The notes below the pieces were generated by a model. The model ran no database searches, was not told the DNA's origin, and was given only the letters and a program-made list of their open reading frames with translations. Below, in pieces: positions 1 to 6,500 of a stretch of 42,094 bases of DNA; positions within the stretch are counted from its first letter, which is position 1, and each line of letters begins with the position of its first letter. Both the position numbers and the translations under genes were made by a program. Origin of the DNA: a virus; IMG/VR virus record IMGVR_UViG_3300030410_000069, positions 1-42,094 of that record. The stretch is one strand, 5' to 3'.

Positions 1-823
1 TGTGAAGCAGGGACTAGCGGCGCCTATGGCGGAAGCCGCCTTCCGTTCGGCTCTGGGAGCCCAAGCGAACCACGCTACCGTCAACATGGGCCAGCGGATG
101 ACGCAGGGCGTCCGCGGCTTCCTGCGCAGCGGAACAGCTGTGGCACGAGGCGAGCACGCGGAGGCCAACGCCAGCAAGCCCTCCTACACCATGGCTAGCT
201 ACCAGAAGTCCCTACAACTGGCAGACGAGCTTACGTCTGCTTCGCACCAGGCCAAGGTCCGGGAGACCACCGAGGCGTTGGCACAGCAGGGGCACCCCGA
301 GATGGCCCAGGCCATGGCCGAAACGTACGGCCGCGCGGTTGCCTTCGTAAACCATAACAAGCCCAAGAAGGACCTGGACGCTCACCGTGCCGGCAAGCTG
401 GGTAAGGCTCCCGAGGCGATGGGCCTGGATACCAAGGGCAACAGGTTCATTCGGCAGATTCATGCCCTCACGATGCCCATGGACGCCATTATTGGCGGTC
501 TGGTTAGGGGTGATATCTCCAGGGACGCGGTTGCTACGTTTCAGAACGTGTTCCCGGCCGCAGCCGCCGACCTGAATATGCGGGTAGCGCAGGAGGTGGT
601 AGAGTACCGTAATGAGGGCAAGTTCGTACCCGCTGACAAGATTGCGCTCCTGGGCACGGTATTGAACTTCCCCGTGGACTCCACGCTTGAGCCCTCTTTC
701 GTTGATGAGGTTCAGAAGGGTCTAGCGGCCAACAAGGCTCCGCCCCCCGACCAGAACGCACCGCCTCCTCCCCAGACCGACATCTCCTCCTACCAGACAC
801 CAATGCAGCAGGCCATTTCATGA
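1..823 (+). CDS. C-terminal part of the junction-spanning ejection-type protein
   Basis: This open frame has no true start here: its first codon (GTG at base 2) lies in the terminal overlap and corresponds to an internal valine codon at 41997 of the gene that starts at 40476. Joined in frame, 40476-41996 plus 2-823 encodes about 780 residues. This part supplies the last 273 residues, mostly helical with Ala/Gln/Lys composition, followed by a proline-rich tail (residues about 247-262 of this part) and SSYQTPMQQAIS at the end. The next gene starts on the ATGA overlap at 820. By position at the end of the virion gene run it is inferred to be an internal virion (DNA ejection) protein. I recognise no family motif. 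Confidence 0.85.
   Translation, partial: VKQGLAAPMAEAAFRSALGAQANHATVNMGQRMTQGVRGFLRSGTAVARGEHAEANASKPSYTMASYQKSLQLADELTSASHQAKVRETTEALAQQGHPEMAQAMAETYGRAVAFVNHNKPKKDLDAHRAGKLGKAPEAMGLDTKGNRFIRQIHALTMPMDAIIGGLVRGDISRDAVATFQNVFPAAAADLNMRVAQEVVEYRNEGKFVPADKIALLGTVLNFPVDSTLEPSFVDEVQKGLAANKAPPPDQNAPPPPQTDISSYQTPMQQAIS
2..99. repeat. Terminal overlap, left copy
   Basis: These 98 bases are identical to 41997-42094. Position 1 (T) does not match the base before the right copy (G at 41996), so the identity starts at base 2. Both copies lie inside one continuous reading frame, so this is best read as the overlap of a circular or circularly permuted assembly and not as a physical direct terminal repeat. 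Confidence 0.95.
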
Positions 824-1221
824 GCAACACGAACGACGCGAACGCACAGGCGCAGAACCAGCCTCCTCGGCCTGCAACCACGGACACCACCCTTCAGTTG
901 TTCTCTGCGGCCACTGCGATCGCTGCTACCAGCAGCGACATCTGGGCTGGATACCCCGTTGATGCCGGTGGCCTCAAGACGCCCCAGGGCAAGTGCTGGA
1001 TTGAGCTAGAGGCCGTGGGCTTCGCCGTCTACGTCCGCTTCTGCCTCACGGCCCTAGTAGGTACTACGGCCAATAACGGTGCGGTTCTTTCCGTGGGGCT
1101 ACCCCGTAGGTTCTATGTGGACCCCACCAAGGACCTGTTCCTGGACCACATTAGCCCCGGTGGCGTAGGTGCTATCAAGTGGCGTCGCGTGGGAGCCATC
1201 TGCGAGCGGAGCCGCGCGTGA
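820..1221 (+). CDS. Small virion-like protein, 133 aa
   Basis: Starts on an ATGA overlap with the preceding ejection protein, so translation is probably coupled. The first 25 residues are rich in Asn, Gln, Ala and Pro and look like a flexible linker. The rest is Gly/Val/Thr-rich and probably beta-structured, with two cysteines. The composition resembles small capsid-decoration or fibre proteins, but no family is recognised. It ends at 1221, overlapping the GTG start of the downstream protease by four bases. The placement at the end of the structural run suggests a virion part. Function is an inference. Confidence 0.7.
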   Translation: MSNTNDANAQAQNQPPRPATTDTTLQLFSAATAIAATSSDIWAGYPVDAGGLKTPQGKCWIELEAVGFAVYVRFCLTALVGTTANNGAVLSVGLPRRFYVDPTKDLFLDHISPGGVGAIKWRRVGAICERSRA

Positions 1222-1880
1222 GACTCCCCGGAGTCCTGGTGGCCCTGATTGTGACGCTGGTGGCCTGCGCACCGGCCCACAGCTACCGACAGCCCACGGC
1301 GCACACGGCCCTTTCGGCCATGGTTCCTGACGCCGACGACCTGAAGCCGGCATCGGCAACGATGCACATGGACGTGGACTTCACCCCCGAAGAGCGGGAG
1401 GACCTGGCAACGGCCGTTGGCATCTGGAGCCGACAGACCTCTGGCCTGGCCGCCATCTGGCTCATCTATGACCTGGACTTCAATGACCTCATCGGCCTTC
1501 GTGAGCACGTGTTCATGGACCATCACACGGTGGTCAGGCTGACTGGAGGCATGCATTCCGTAGAATCTGCGGACCTGGAAAGCGGCTGTAAGGAGTGCGT
1601 GCTCGGCTGGATGACTGAGGGGGGAATCCACAATTCGGCCCATAGGCCCGTTCACGGCGCCTTCGTGGTAGACAGGCTCACCAACCAGAACCGACGCATC
1701 CAGGTCTTCCTTCATGAGTTCGGCCACACCCTTGGCCTTTCTCACGTGCCTCAGAGGCATGCCATCATGTACGAGTCTGTGGTTGCGGGTAGGGTCACCT
1801 GCCTCAAGAAGCCCGACCTGGTGGAGTTCTGTAACGTAAACAACTGCCCCCCCAATTCACTCATCCTGCCGTGCGAGTAA
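1218..1880 (+). CDS. Lipoprotein metzincin (matrixin-like) zinc protease, 220 aa
   Basis: The best start is the GTG at 1218, on a GTGA overlap with the upstream stop. It gives a clean type II signal peptide: hydrophobic core at residues 6-16 and lipobox LVAC ending at Cys17. A longer in-frame start at 1179 would bury this signal. Residues 166-176 read HEFGHTLGLSH, the zinc-binding motif of metzincins, with three zinc-ligand histidines and the catalytic glutamate. A plausible Met-turn (AIMYES) follows at about 182-187. The predicted product is an exported lipid-anchored zinc endopeptidase. Two cysteine pairs near residues 124-127 and towards the C terminus could form disulfides. It lies between virion genes and tiny membrane genes, so a part in lysis, envelope remodelling or a virion role are all possible. 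Substrate unknown. Confidence 0.82.
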   Translation: MRLPGVLVALIVTLVACAPAHSYRQPTAHTALSAMVPDADDLKPASATMHMDVDFTPEEREDLATAVGIWSRQTSGLAAIWLIYDLDFNDLIGLREHVFMDHHTVVRLTGGMHSVESADLESGCKECVLGWMTEGGIHNSAHRPVHGAFVVDRLTNQNRRIQVFLHEFGHTLGLSHVPQRHAIMYESVVAGRVTCLKKPDLVEFCNVNNCPPNSLILPCE

Positions 1881-1887
1881 CACCACC

Positions 1888-2058
1888 GTGACCGACCCGA
1901 CCAAGTCCCTGTCCCTAGACCTTTCCCAGTCCCTAATTTTCTGCATCGTTTTCATCTCTATGTGTGTGCTGGTGGGACTCGGTAAGGTTGAGGCTGACAA
2001 GCTTCAGTATCTTCTCCTCATCCTAGTTCCGTCGCCCATCAAGAAAGACCCCGCATGA
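1888..2058 (+). CDS. Small two-helix membrane protein, holin candidate, 56 aa
   Basis: A GTG-started frame of 56 residues with a hydrophobic segment at about residues 14-32 (LIFCIVFISMCVLVGLG), a short charged turn (KVEADK), then a second hydrophobic stretch (YLLLILVPS) and a lysine-rich end. This is the size and topology of a class II holin. It fills the gap between the protease and the next gene and ends on an ATGA overlap at 2055. No Shine-Dalgarno sequence is visible before the GTG. The assignment rests on topology and position only. Confidence 0.5.
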   Translation: MTDPTKSLSLDLSQSLIFCIVFISMCVLVGLGKVEADKLQYLLLILVPSPIKKDPA

Positions 2059-2348
2059 CTCACGTTCGCGTCTCTATCAAGTCCCTCCACGACACCGGCC
2101 GAGACATGCTGGTTTGCCTGGCAGTGTTCGTTGGCCTTTGCGGTCTAGCCCACTGCTCCTCTGGCTGTCAGGACGTAAAGGACAGCCTGAGCGACCCCGC
2201 CCACAACTACGCCACGGAGATTATCGCCTGCGCAGCAACAGCCGGTTACCCGAGCGTCTACGACAGAGACAGTGACATGCGTTGTCGTGGCAAGGTTGAC
2301 CAGAAGTACGGCGTTGGTGCGTACCGTGACGCAGGAGCTGACCGATGA
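2055..2348 (+). CDS. Small exported Cys-rich protein, spanin candidate, 97 aa
   Basis: Starts on an ATGA overlap. Residues about 18-33 are hydrophobic (MLVCLAVFVGLCGLAHC) and are followed by CSSGC, which resembles but does not exactly match a lipobox. The remainder is polar, with Cys at about 58 and 77. An N-terminal membrane anchor or poor lipobox plus a short periplasmic domain fits an outer-membrane spanin or another exported lysis protein. No family is recognised. A later start is possible because the first 17 residues are basic and polar. It ends on an ATGA overlap with the next tiny gene. Confidence 0.6.
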   Translation: MTHVRVSIKSLHDTGRDMLVCLAVFVGLCGLAHCSSGCQDVKDSLSDPAHNYATEIIACAATAGYPSVYDRDSDMRCRGKVDQKYGVGAYRDAGADR

Positions 2349-2506
2349 TTACCGCAGAGCTGATTCAGGGGGCCGTGGCGCTTCTACTTGGCCTTCTGGG
2401 TGGCAAGCACGAAGAAGCCCGCAAAGCCATCAGTGATGATGAGGCAAGGCGGGCCAATGAGGTTGCGGATGCTGTGGCTGCGGCCAGGGTGCTGTCTGGT
2501 ACCTAA
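2345..2506 (+). CDS. Tiny membrane-anchored protein, 53 aa
   Basis: ATG start overlapping the previous stop by four bases. Residues about 8-20 are hydrophobic (QGAVALLLGLLGG), then a Lys/Glu/Ala-rich amphipathic helix runs to the C terminus. It is the last rightward gene before the convergent leftward operon, whose last gene ends at 2510, three bases away. A membrane helix plus a charged coil is compatible with a holin, antiholin or inner-membrane spanin, but the sequence does not decide. Confidence 0.55.
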   Translation: MITAELIQGAVALLLGLLGGKHEEARKAISDDEARRANEVADAVAAARVLSGT

Positions 2507-2509
2507 TCC

Positions 2510-3130
2510 CTACACTAACATCGTAGGCAAGCGACCCCGGTAATCCTGACCAGTCATGTTGGCGTCCACAAGGACGCCGCACCAGGTGACGGAGGGGAAA
2601 AACTGCCGCATGCAGTATCCCACGGTGGGCTCCGATAGGTTCCCGAAGCGGTCTACCTGGCGGCCCTGTCCAGCCCAGTAACGCGTGATGCGCGGGCGGT
2701 CACCAAGCTCCTTGCTGGTGAGGGGCTGGGGTACGCCGCAATATAGGCCGGCGACGTAGCCCGCGTCTGCAATGGGTGCAGCCCAGGCGTCAATCTTGGC
2801 GCACAGCTGGACCGGGTCATCCTTCCAGGCCTTCATGCCCTCCAAGTCCAGCCAAACGGTTACCCCGGCAGGGATGCCAAGGGCACGCAGCTGCGACAGT
2901 TCGTCCTGTGCGCCATCTTCGTACTCACCGGCCAGGGTAACCGGCATGAATCCAAGACCGCCGTCCAGGACGTAGCGGAGCCTATCCGTGTTCATAACGC
3001 CCAGGTAACCTACCACGGCGCTTACGCCACAGCACTCCAGTCGGTCTGCTTGGTCCAGGGTCCCAGCGCCGCTGAACGGAAGAGAGTCCACGACCACGCT
3101 TCCGGTCGGAACCACCTTGATGCTTGTCAC
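2510..3130 (-). CDS. GH25/DUF1906-like glycoside hydrolase domain, putative endolysin, 206 aa
   Basis: Starts at a GTG at 3130 that overlaps the upstream stop (GTGA). The pattern follows the GH25-like/DUF1906 (Rv2525c-like) TIM-barrel found in phage lysins: an early strand reading VVGYLGVMN, VTVWLDLEGM with an acidic DxE pair at the expected catalytic strand, AGYVAGLYCG, then RYWAGQG and VDANMTGQDYRGRLP near the C terminus. The role inferred is cleavage of peptidoglycan glycan strands at lysis. No signal peptide is seen, so it would need a holin. It lies in the leftward operon, convergent with and only three bases from the rightward membrane cassette. Lytic activity is not proven by sequence; some DUF1906 members are not shown to be enzymes. 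Confidence 0.65.
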   Translation of the reverse strand: MTSIKVVPTGSVVVDSLPFSGAGTLDQADRLECCGVSAVVGYLGVMNTDRLRYVLDGGLGFMPVTLAGEYEDGAQDELSQLRALGIPAGVTVWLDLEGMKAWKDDPVQLCAKIDAWAAPIADAGYVAGLYCGVPQPLTSKELGDRPRITRYWAGQGRQVDRFGNLSEPTVGYCMRQFFPSVTWCGVLVDANMTGQDYRGRLPTMLV

Positions 3131-4080
3131 AGGTACTCCTTGATGAGTGGAATCAGCGCAATGGCTTCGTCAAACTTTGCCTTCACCTCCTCCAGGGTCG
3201 TCTTTTGGGCGTCGTTGAACGAAGCCAGTAGACCGGCGAGGCCCATTACGTAATGGGCCTCTAGGCCCTTGGTCCAACTGCCCCTTTTGGCAACAAACGA
3301 CCAGTCGTCAACACTAGCGGCAAATAGTGAGGAGTGGGCAGCCTCGTGGGCAGCCTCGCTGGCGGCGCGCGCGACCTGGGCGGGTGCGACGGCGCCGGCG
3401 CCGGCATCGGCGGCCTCGGCGGCAACCATGATAGCCTCGCCAGCGGCGGACTCGGCAGCGGCAGCGGCGGCAGCGGCGCCGGCGGCCGCGATTCCGTCGG
3501 CGTGCTCCGCCCAGGCCACCGCCGCGACGCGGTGGATTTCGGCGGCCTCACGGAGGGCAACGTCGGCTGCCTCGTCAACGGCGGCGGCTTGCTCGGCGGC
3601 GGCGTCCTCGGCCGCGGCGGCGCAGGCGACGGCGGAGGAGGCGGAGGCGGCGGAGGCGGCGACGTCGGCAGCTTCAGTGACGGCGGCGGCGGCAACGGCA
3701 CCGGCGGTGGCGGCGCAGGCGCTGGCGCGGGCGGAGGCGCAGGCGGAGGCAACGACGCCGGCGGGACCGACGCCGGCGGCGACGCGCGCGGCGGCAACGG
3801 CGGTGGCGACGTCGTAGGCATCCTCTCTGCCGCTCACGGCCGAATATACCGCTTCGGAAGGAACACTGTCTGTGGCCAATCTGGCGGCGCGGGTCGCGGA
3901 GGTGAAATTATTCAGAGCCGAGATTACTTCGTCGTTGATGATTGCCTGAACGGCCCCGTGTGCACACATGCAGATGTTTCCATCGCGCTGACTAAAATAG
4001 TCCCCCTTGCTCCAGTTTTCCGCAGTGAGCGAATCCCGGGCCTGAGTCAGTACCTGCTCAACACTCTTCTCGTTCTTCAT
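3127..4080 (-). CDS. DUF6197-like protein with about 165-residue alanine-rich insert, 317 aa
   Basis: Preceded by a strong ribosome site (AAAAAGGAGTCACAA before ATG at 4080). Residues 1-60 look like the DUF6197 type of small phage protein: a helix starting VEQVLTQARD, then WSKGDY and CMCAHGAVQA. The C-terminal 60 residues carry the usual family ending (ASFNDA followed by a helix ending AKFDEAIALI). Residues about 91-256 are an almost pure Ala tract with scattered Gly, Ser, Glu, Asp, Val and a few Cys and His. The insert corresponds to DNA 3313-3810, which is extremely GC-rich and gives long spurious frames on the other strand. Function unknown. It is first or near-first in the leftward operon that ends with the putative endolysin. 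Confidence 0.75.
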   Translation of the reverse strand: MKNEKSVEQVLTQARDSLTAENWSKGDYFSQRDGNICMCAHGAVQAIINDEVISALNNFTSATRAARLATDSVPSEAVYSAVSGREDAYDVATAVAAARVAAGVGPAGVVASACASARASACAATAGAVAAAAVTEAADVAASAASASSAVACAAAAEDAAAEQAAAVDEAADVALREAAEIHRVAAVAWAEHADGIAAAGAAAAAAAAESAAGEAIMVAAEAADAGAGAVAPAQVARAASEAAHEAAHSSLFAASVDDWSFVAKRGSWTKGLEAHYVMGLAGLLASFNDAQKTTLEEVKAKFDEAIALIPLIKEYL

Positions 4081-4116
4081 TTGTGACTCCTTTTTCAGTA
4101 GTAAGTACAGATTTAC

Positions 4117-4308
4117 TCAGCGCAAGCCCCTGGGTACCGGGGTCACCATTACCCCGTCTCCACGGCTGCGTACGGTCACCGGGCACGAGTCGGCTAGGTC
4201 CGCAAGGACCGTGTTGGCCGTACTGACGGGACCTTCGCCAGGGTCAATGGCCGGGTATCGGCTCCTACACCATGCCGAGTACTGCTCAAAGCTAAGGTCA
4301 CTTTGCAC
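4117..4308 (-). CDS. Small hypothetical protein, 63 aa
   Basis: The likely start is the GTG at 4308, just inside the end of the upstream gene (11-base overlap). A longer frame from 4368 overlaps that gene much more. The N-terminal half is acidic and aromatic (SDLSFEQYSAWCRSRYP), the C-terminal half beta-like and basic. No family recognised. Its stop lies at one arm of a small inverted repeat at 4100-4117. Confidence 0.5.
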   Translation of the reverse strand: MQSDLSFEQYSAWCRSRYPAIDPGEGPVSTANTVLADLADSCPVTVRSRGDGVMVTPVPRGLR

Positions 4309-4720
4309 CGGTGGATTCCTTCTTCTGCTTGTCGCGAACGGCCTGAACCAGAACCTGGGTGACTGCATAGAGGTCCCTTTCGTGAACCATCAAGCCCACG
4401 TAGCCGTAGGCGGGTTTGGAGCCCTGCTTAGCCAGGGTCTCTAGGTAGTAGTGCCCTCCCATGAGAGAGCAGCGATACTGGTTGCCATCGGCGTCGGGGA
4501 TACCAAAGGCCGCCGTGGTCCACTCCTGGCCCCTGAAGGCCTTTTCGCGAAGGTTGTCCACGTCCTGCTCAAGGGGCACCCTCTCCTTGGTCTCTTCTGC
4601 TTCGGGCACAACGGGAAGCTCCTGAACCGGCACAGGAGCCCCGAACAGTCCTTTAAGGTTAACGGGAGAAAACATGCTGATAGTACGGTCAGCTGCCGAC
4701 GGCTTCTTCACTTGTCCCAA
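4298..4720 (-). CDS. Hypothetical protein, 140 aa
   Basis: ATG at 4720, overlapping the end of the upstream nuclease gene by 13 bases. Residues 1-60 are polar with a Pro/Glu/Val-rich linker; residues 60-140 form a compact alpha/beta-looking region with MGGHYYLETLAKQ and a Lys-rich end. No membrane segment and no recognisable motif. Conserved operon position between two leftward genes supports it being real. Confidence 0.65.
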   Translation of the reverse strand: MGQVKKPSAADRTISMFSPVNLKGLFGAPVPVQELPVVPEAEETKERVPLEQDVDNLREKAFRGQEWTTAAFGIPDADGNQYRCSLMGGHYYLETLAKQGSKPAYGYVGLMVHERDLYAVTQVLVQAVRDKQKKESTGAK

Positions 4721-5250
4721 GGCTCACCTTTGATGTTACCGACGAATTCGGAGAAGCTCCTGAGGCACGACTTGTGTGTGGCCCGGCAGGCGTAGGTCTC
4801 ATTTCGGGTCTTGTCCTTCTGCTCCTTGACGATGGTAGGGGAGCCCTTGGGTAGCCAGATGATGGCCCCGGTGACCCTGGACACCATGAGGAAGTCGCGC
4901 TGCGTCGTGACCGCGCCAGGCCATTTCTTGGTAAAGCTGCGGTCGCTGCACACCAGGACGCCCAGGTGAGGGTAGTCGTTTGGATGGTCGGAGAACTTCA
5001 GGTTGACGCTCTTGACCTCCACCGCGGTGAACACGTCAGCCCGGAAACCCTCGTCCACGACCCCCACATCAAGGTCCCAGCTGTGCGCATAGAACGACAG
5101 TGGATTACCCGTCTCCCCGGCCAGCGTGAACGGGTGGTGAACAGTGGTCAAACCTGACCGTGACAACATTGCCCCAACCCAGGCCTCAAAGAAGGCGCTG
5201 CTGTCAGCCCTCTGCTTGAAGCTTTCACTGATGAAGTTTGTCTTGGACAT
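4708..5250 (-). CDS. PD-(D/E)XK-like nuclease, 180 aa
   Basis: Residues about 57-82 contain SWDLDVGVV followed by FTAVEVKSVNLKF. An Asp followed by E-V-K on the next strand is the core pattern of the PD-(D/E)XK nuclease fold. The N-terminal helix and a small basic C-terminal end with two Cys are not diagnostic. Such phage proteins act as restriction-like or recombination nucleases, or as inhibitors of host nucleases; the sequence does not say which. It begins right after the stop of the upstream 66-residue gene. Confidence 0.55.
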   Translation of the reverse strand: MSKTNFISESFKQRADSSAFFEAWVGAMLSRSGLTTVHHPFTLAGETGNPLSFYAHSWDLDVGVVDEGFRADVFTAVEVKSVNLKFSDHPNDYPHLGVLVCSDRSFTKKWPGAVTTQRDFLMVSRVTGAIIWLPKGSPTIVKEQKDKTRNETYACRATHKSCLRSFSEFVGNIKGEPWDK

Positions 5251-5451
5251 CTATCGGTACCAGTCGCCAGAGGGGCTCATCTCGCCCCGGGCTTCCTTCT
5301 CCAGCTGCCTAAGTCGTCGTTTGTGCTCAGTTAGATACGCATCGTAAGCGCGCATAGCAGTCGGTGAACCGAGCTGAGCCCTTACGTTCCAGGGGTTAGG
5401 CTTGCGTTCGGTGGATGCCTTGATGGTGTGCTGCGGTTCTTCGTTGCTCAT
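5251..5451 (-). CDS. First gene of the leftward operon, small basic protein, 66 aa
   Basis: The frame is open from 5517, but the ATG at 5451 (MSNEEPQHTIKAS) keeps the divergent intergenic region free, so I prefer it. The C-terminal half is a charged helix (LTEHKRRLRQLEKEARGE). No family recognised. It is followed immediately by the nuclease gene. The Ser/Glu/Gln-rich N terminus and basic helix are compatible with a nucleic-acid-binding or protein-binding small protein, but nothing is specific. Confidence 0.55.
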   Translation of the reverse strand: MSNEEPQHTIKASTERKPNPWNVRAQLGSPTAMRAYDAYLTEHKRRLRQLEKEARGEMSPSGDWYR

Positions 5452-5568
5452 GGCGTGACACTCTTGCACTGAAACTTTGTTTGGCAAGGACCCTTGCGCG
5501 TTTCTGTCACGGTGCACACAGACTCAGTACAGCCGGGCCGCAGACAGCGGGCCGCAGAAAGAGACACC
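5452..5568. promoter_or_regulatory. Divergent early control region with inverted and direct repeats
   Basis: These 117 bases separate the leftward operon from the rightward early operon, so promoters for both should lie here. At 5484-5497 there is a perfect inverted repeat GCAAGG-AC-CCTTGC. At 5535-5544 and 5549-5558 the ten-mer GGGCCGCAGA is repeated with a 14-base period. No good sigma-70 -35/-10 pair is obvious in either direction. The repeats are candidate binding sites. Confidence 0.4.
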
Positions 5569-6075
5569 ATGAACGCTCATCAGGTACTCGTCGCGGCACG
5601 TGCCCTCATCTCCAAGGATGCCCGACCGGCGGACGGTTCGGCGCCCAAGTTTCCACTCAGTGGTCGCATCAAGGGCAGCATCTTCGCTACCCCCCAAGGT
5701 CAAGATACGCTCAAGCTCAGTAACGCTTCGTGCTTCTGTTCCGTCGGGGCCATCATTGGCGCCATCGGGTGCGATGCAGACACCTCCACCGGCAGGCTCG
5801 CCCCGGCACATAGCGCATGGGTACTGAAGCGCTCCCACCTGTCTGCGGACGTAAATAACCCGAATCTCGTTACTGCCACCGCATCTCAGCGCCGCGTATT
5901 CGGTACCGCTTACGAATACCTCAACACTGCTTGCGAGCGTCTATTTGGTAAGGGTGAGGAAATTATGGAATTGAACGACACCGCTTGCTCACATGAGAGG
6001 GTTCTTCAGGCTTTTGACCTGGCCATCAAGAACGCCAAGCGCCGTCACATCAAAGGCGGCAAGGTTTCCAAGTGA
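5569..6075 (+). CDS. DUF6197-like protein, 168 aa
   Basis: The ATG at 5569 (MNAHQVLVAARALI) is preferred over upstream starts because it follows a purine-rich stretch (GAAAGAGACACC) and leaves the control region free. The layout matches DUF6197-type phage proteins: N-terminal helix VLVAARALI, a central CFCSVGAI motif like the CA-GA motif of the family, then a helix pair and MELNDTACSHERVLQAFDLA near the end. It would be a distant relative of the Ala-rich protein at 3127-4080 on the other strand. Function unknown; it is the first gene of the rightward early operon and ends on a GTGA overlap. Confidence 0.7.
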   Translation: MNAHQVLVAARALISKDARPADGSAPKFPLSGRIKGSIFATPQGQDTLKLSNASCFCSVGAIIGAIGCDADTSTGRLAPAHSAWVLKRSHLSADVNNPNLVTATASQRRVFGTAYEYLNTACERLFGKGEEIMELNDTACSHERVLQAFDLAIKNAKRRHIKGGKVSK

Positions 6076-6500
6076 CCGCTCGCAGAGTGCGCGCTCCCAC
6101 CGGTAACAAGCGCCTGCTGGAGCTTGCTAGCTTTCTTTGCACCCTCAAGATGGAGCAGTTTGACTACTCTATCTTTGGTAGAGAGGCCGCGTGCGGAACA
6201 GTCGCATGCGCGCTTGGGTGGGCAGTTTTGTCCATGGACTTCTCAAAGAAGGCCGGCATATCTCTTGAAGAGGAGTCGTTTAACAAATGGAAAACTGGAG
6301 GAGGTTGGCAGTTCGTTAAAAACGAAGTTAGAGCGAGCTACAGAGATGTTTCATTTGCCCTGTTTGGCCTTAGTCCAAAAGCCACTAACTTCCTATTTAT
6401 CCCCGGAGATCACCCCGGAGATAGCGGTCTTACGAAGGATGCCTCCGCCCTGGCGGTGGCCACACATATCCGTCGGTTCGTAGAAATTAGGTCCATGTAA
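6072..6500 (+). CDS. Conserved phage protein with CGTxACALGW motif, 142 aa
   Basis: GTG start overlapping the upstream stop. Contains LKMEQFDYSIF and then CGTVACALGWA (about residues 41-51). The pattern FD followed by CGT-x-x-C-x-x-GWA is widespread in phage and actinobacterial proteins of unknown function. It is distantly reminiscent of the neighbouring DUF6197-like protein. C-terminal half is helical. Its base composition is more AT-rich than its neighbours, which may point to separate acquisition. Stop and the next ATG overlap by one base. Confidence 0.7.
   Translation: MTARRVRAPTGNKRLLELASFLCTLKMEQFDYSIFGREAACGTVACALGWAVLSMDFSKKAGISLEEESFNKWKTGGGWQFVKNEVRASYRDVSFALFGLSPKATNFLFIPGDHPGDSGLTKDASALAVATHIRRFVEIRSM

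Noticed and set aside
2-99. Short direct terminal repeat of a T7-like linear genome
   Set aside because: It is inside a continuous gene, only 98 bases long, and consistent with an assembly overlap; true ends cannot be located from sequence alone.
2-823. Independent 273-residue gene starting with GTG at base 2
   Set aside because: That GTG is an internal codon of the gene that begins at 40476; the start is an artefact of the window edge.
3261-4086. Long plus- and minus-strand frames rich in Gly, Ala, Pro or Ser over the alanine tract
   Set aside because: They are frame shadows of the GC-rich insert in the minus-strand gene at 3127-4080; they have no ribosome site and pure low-complexity composition.
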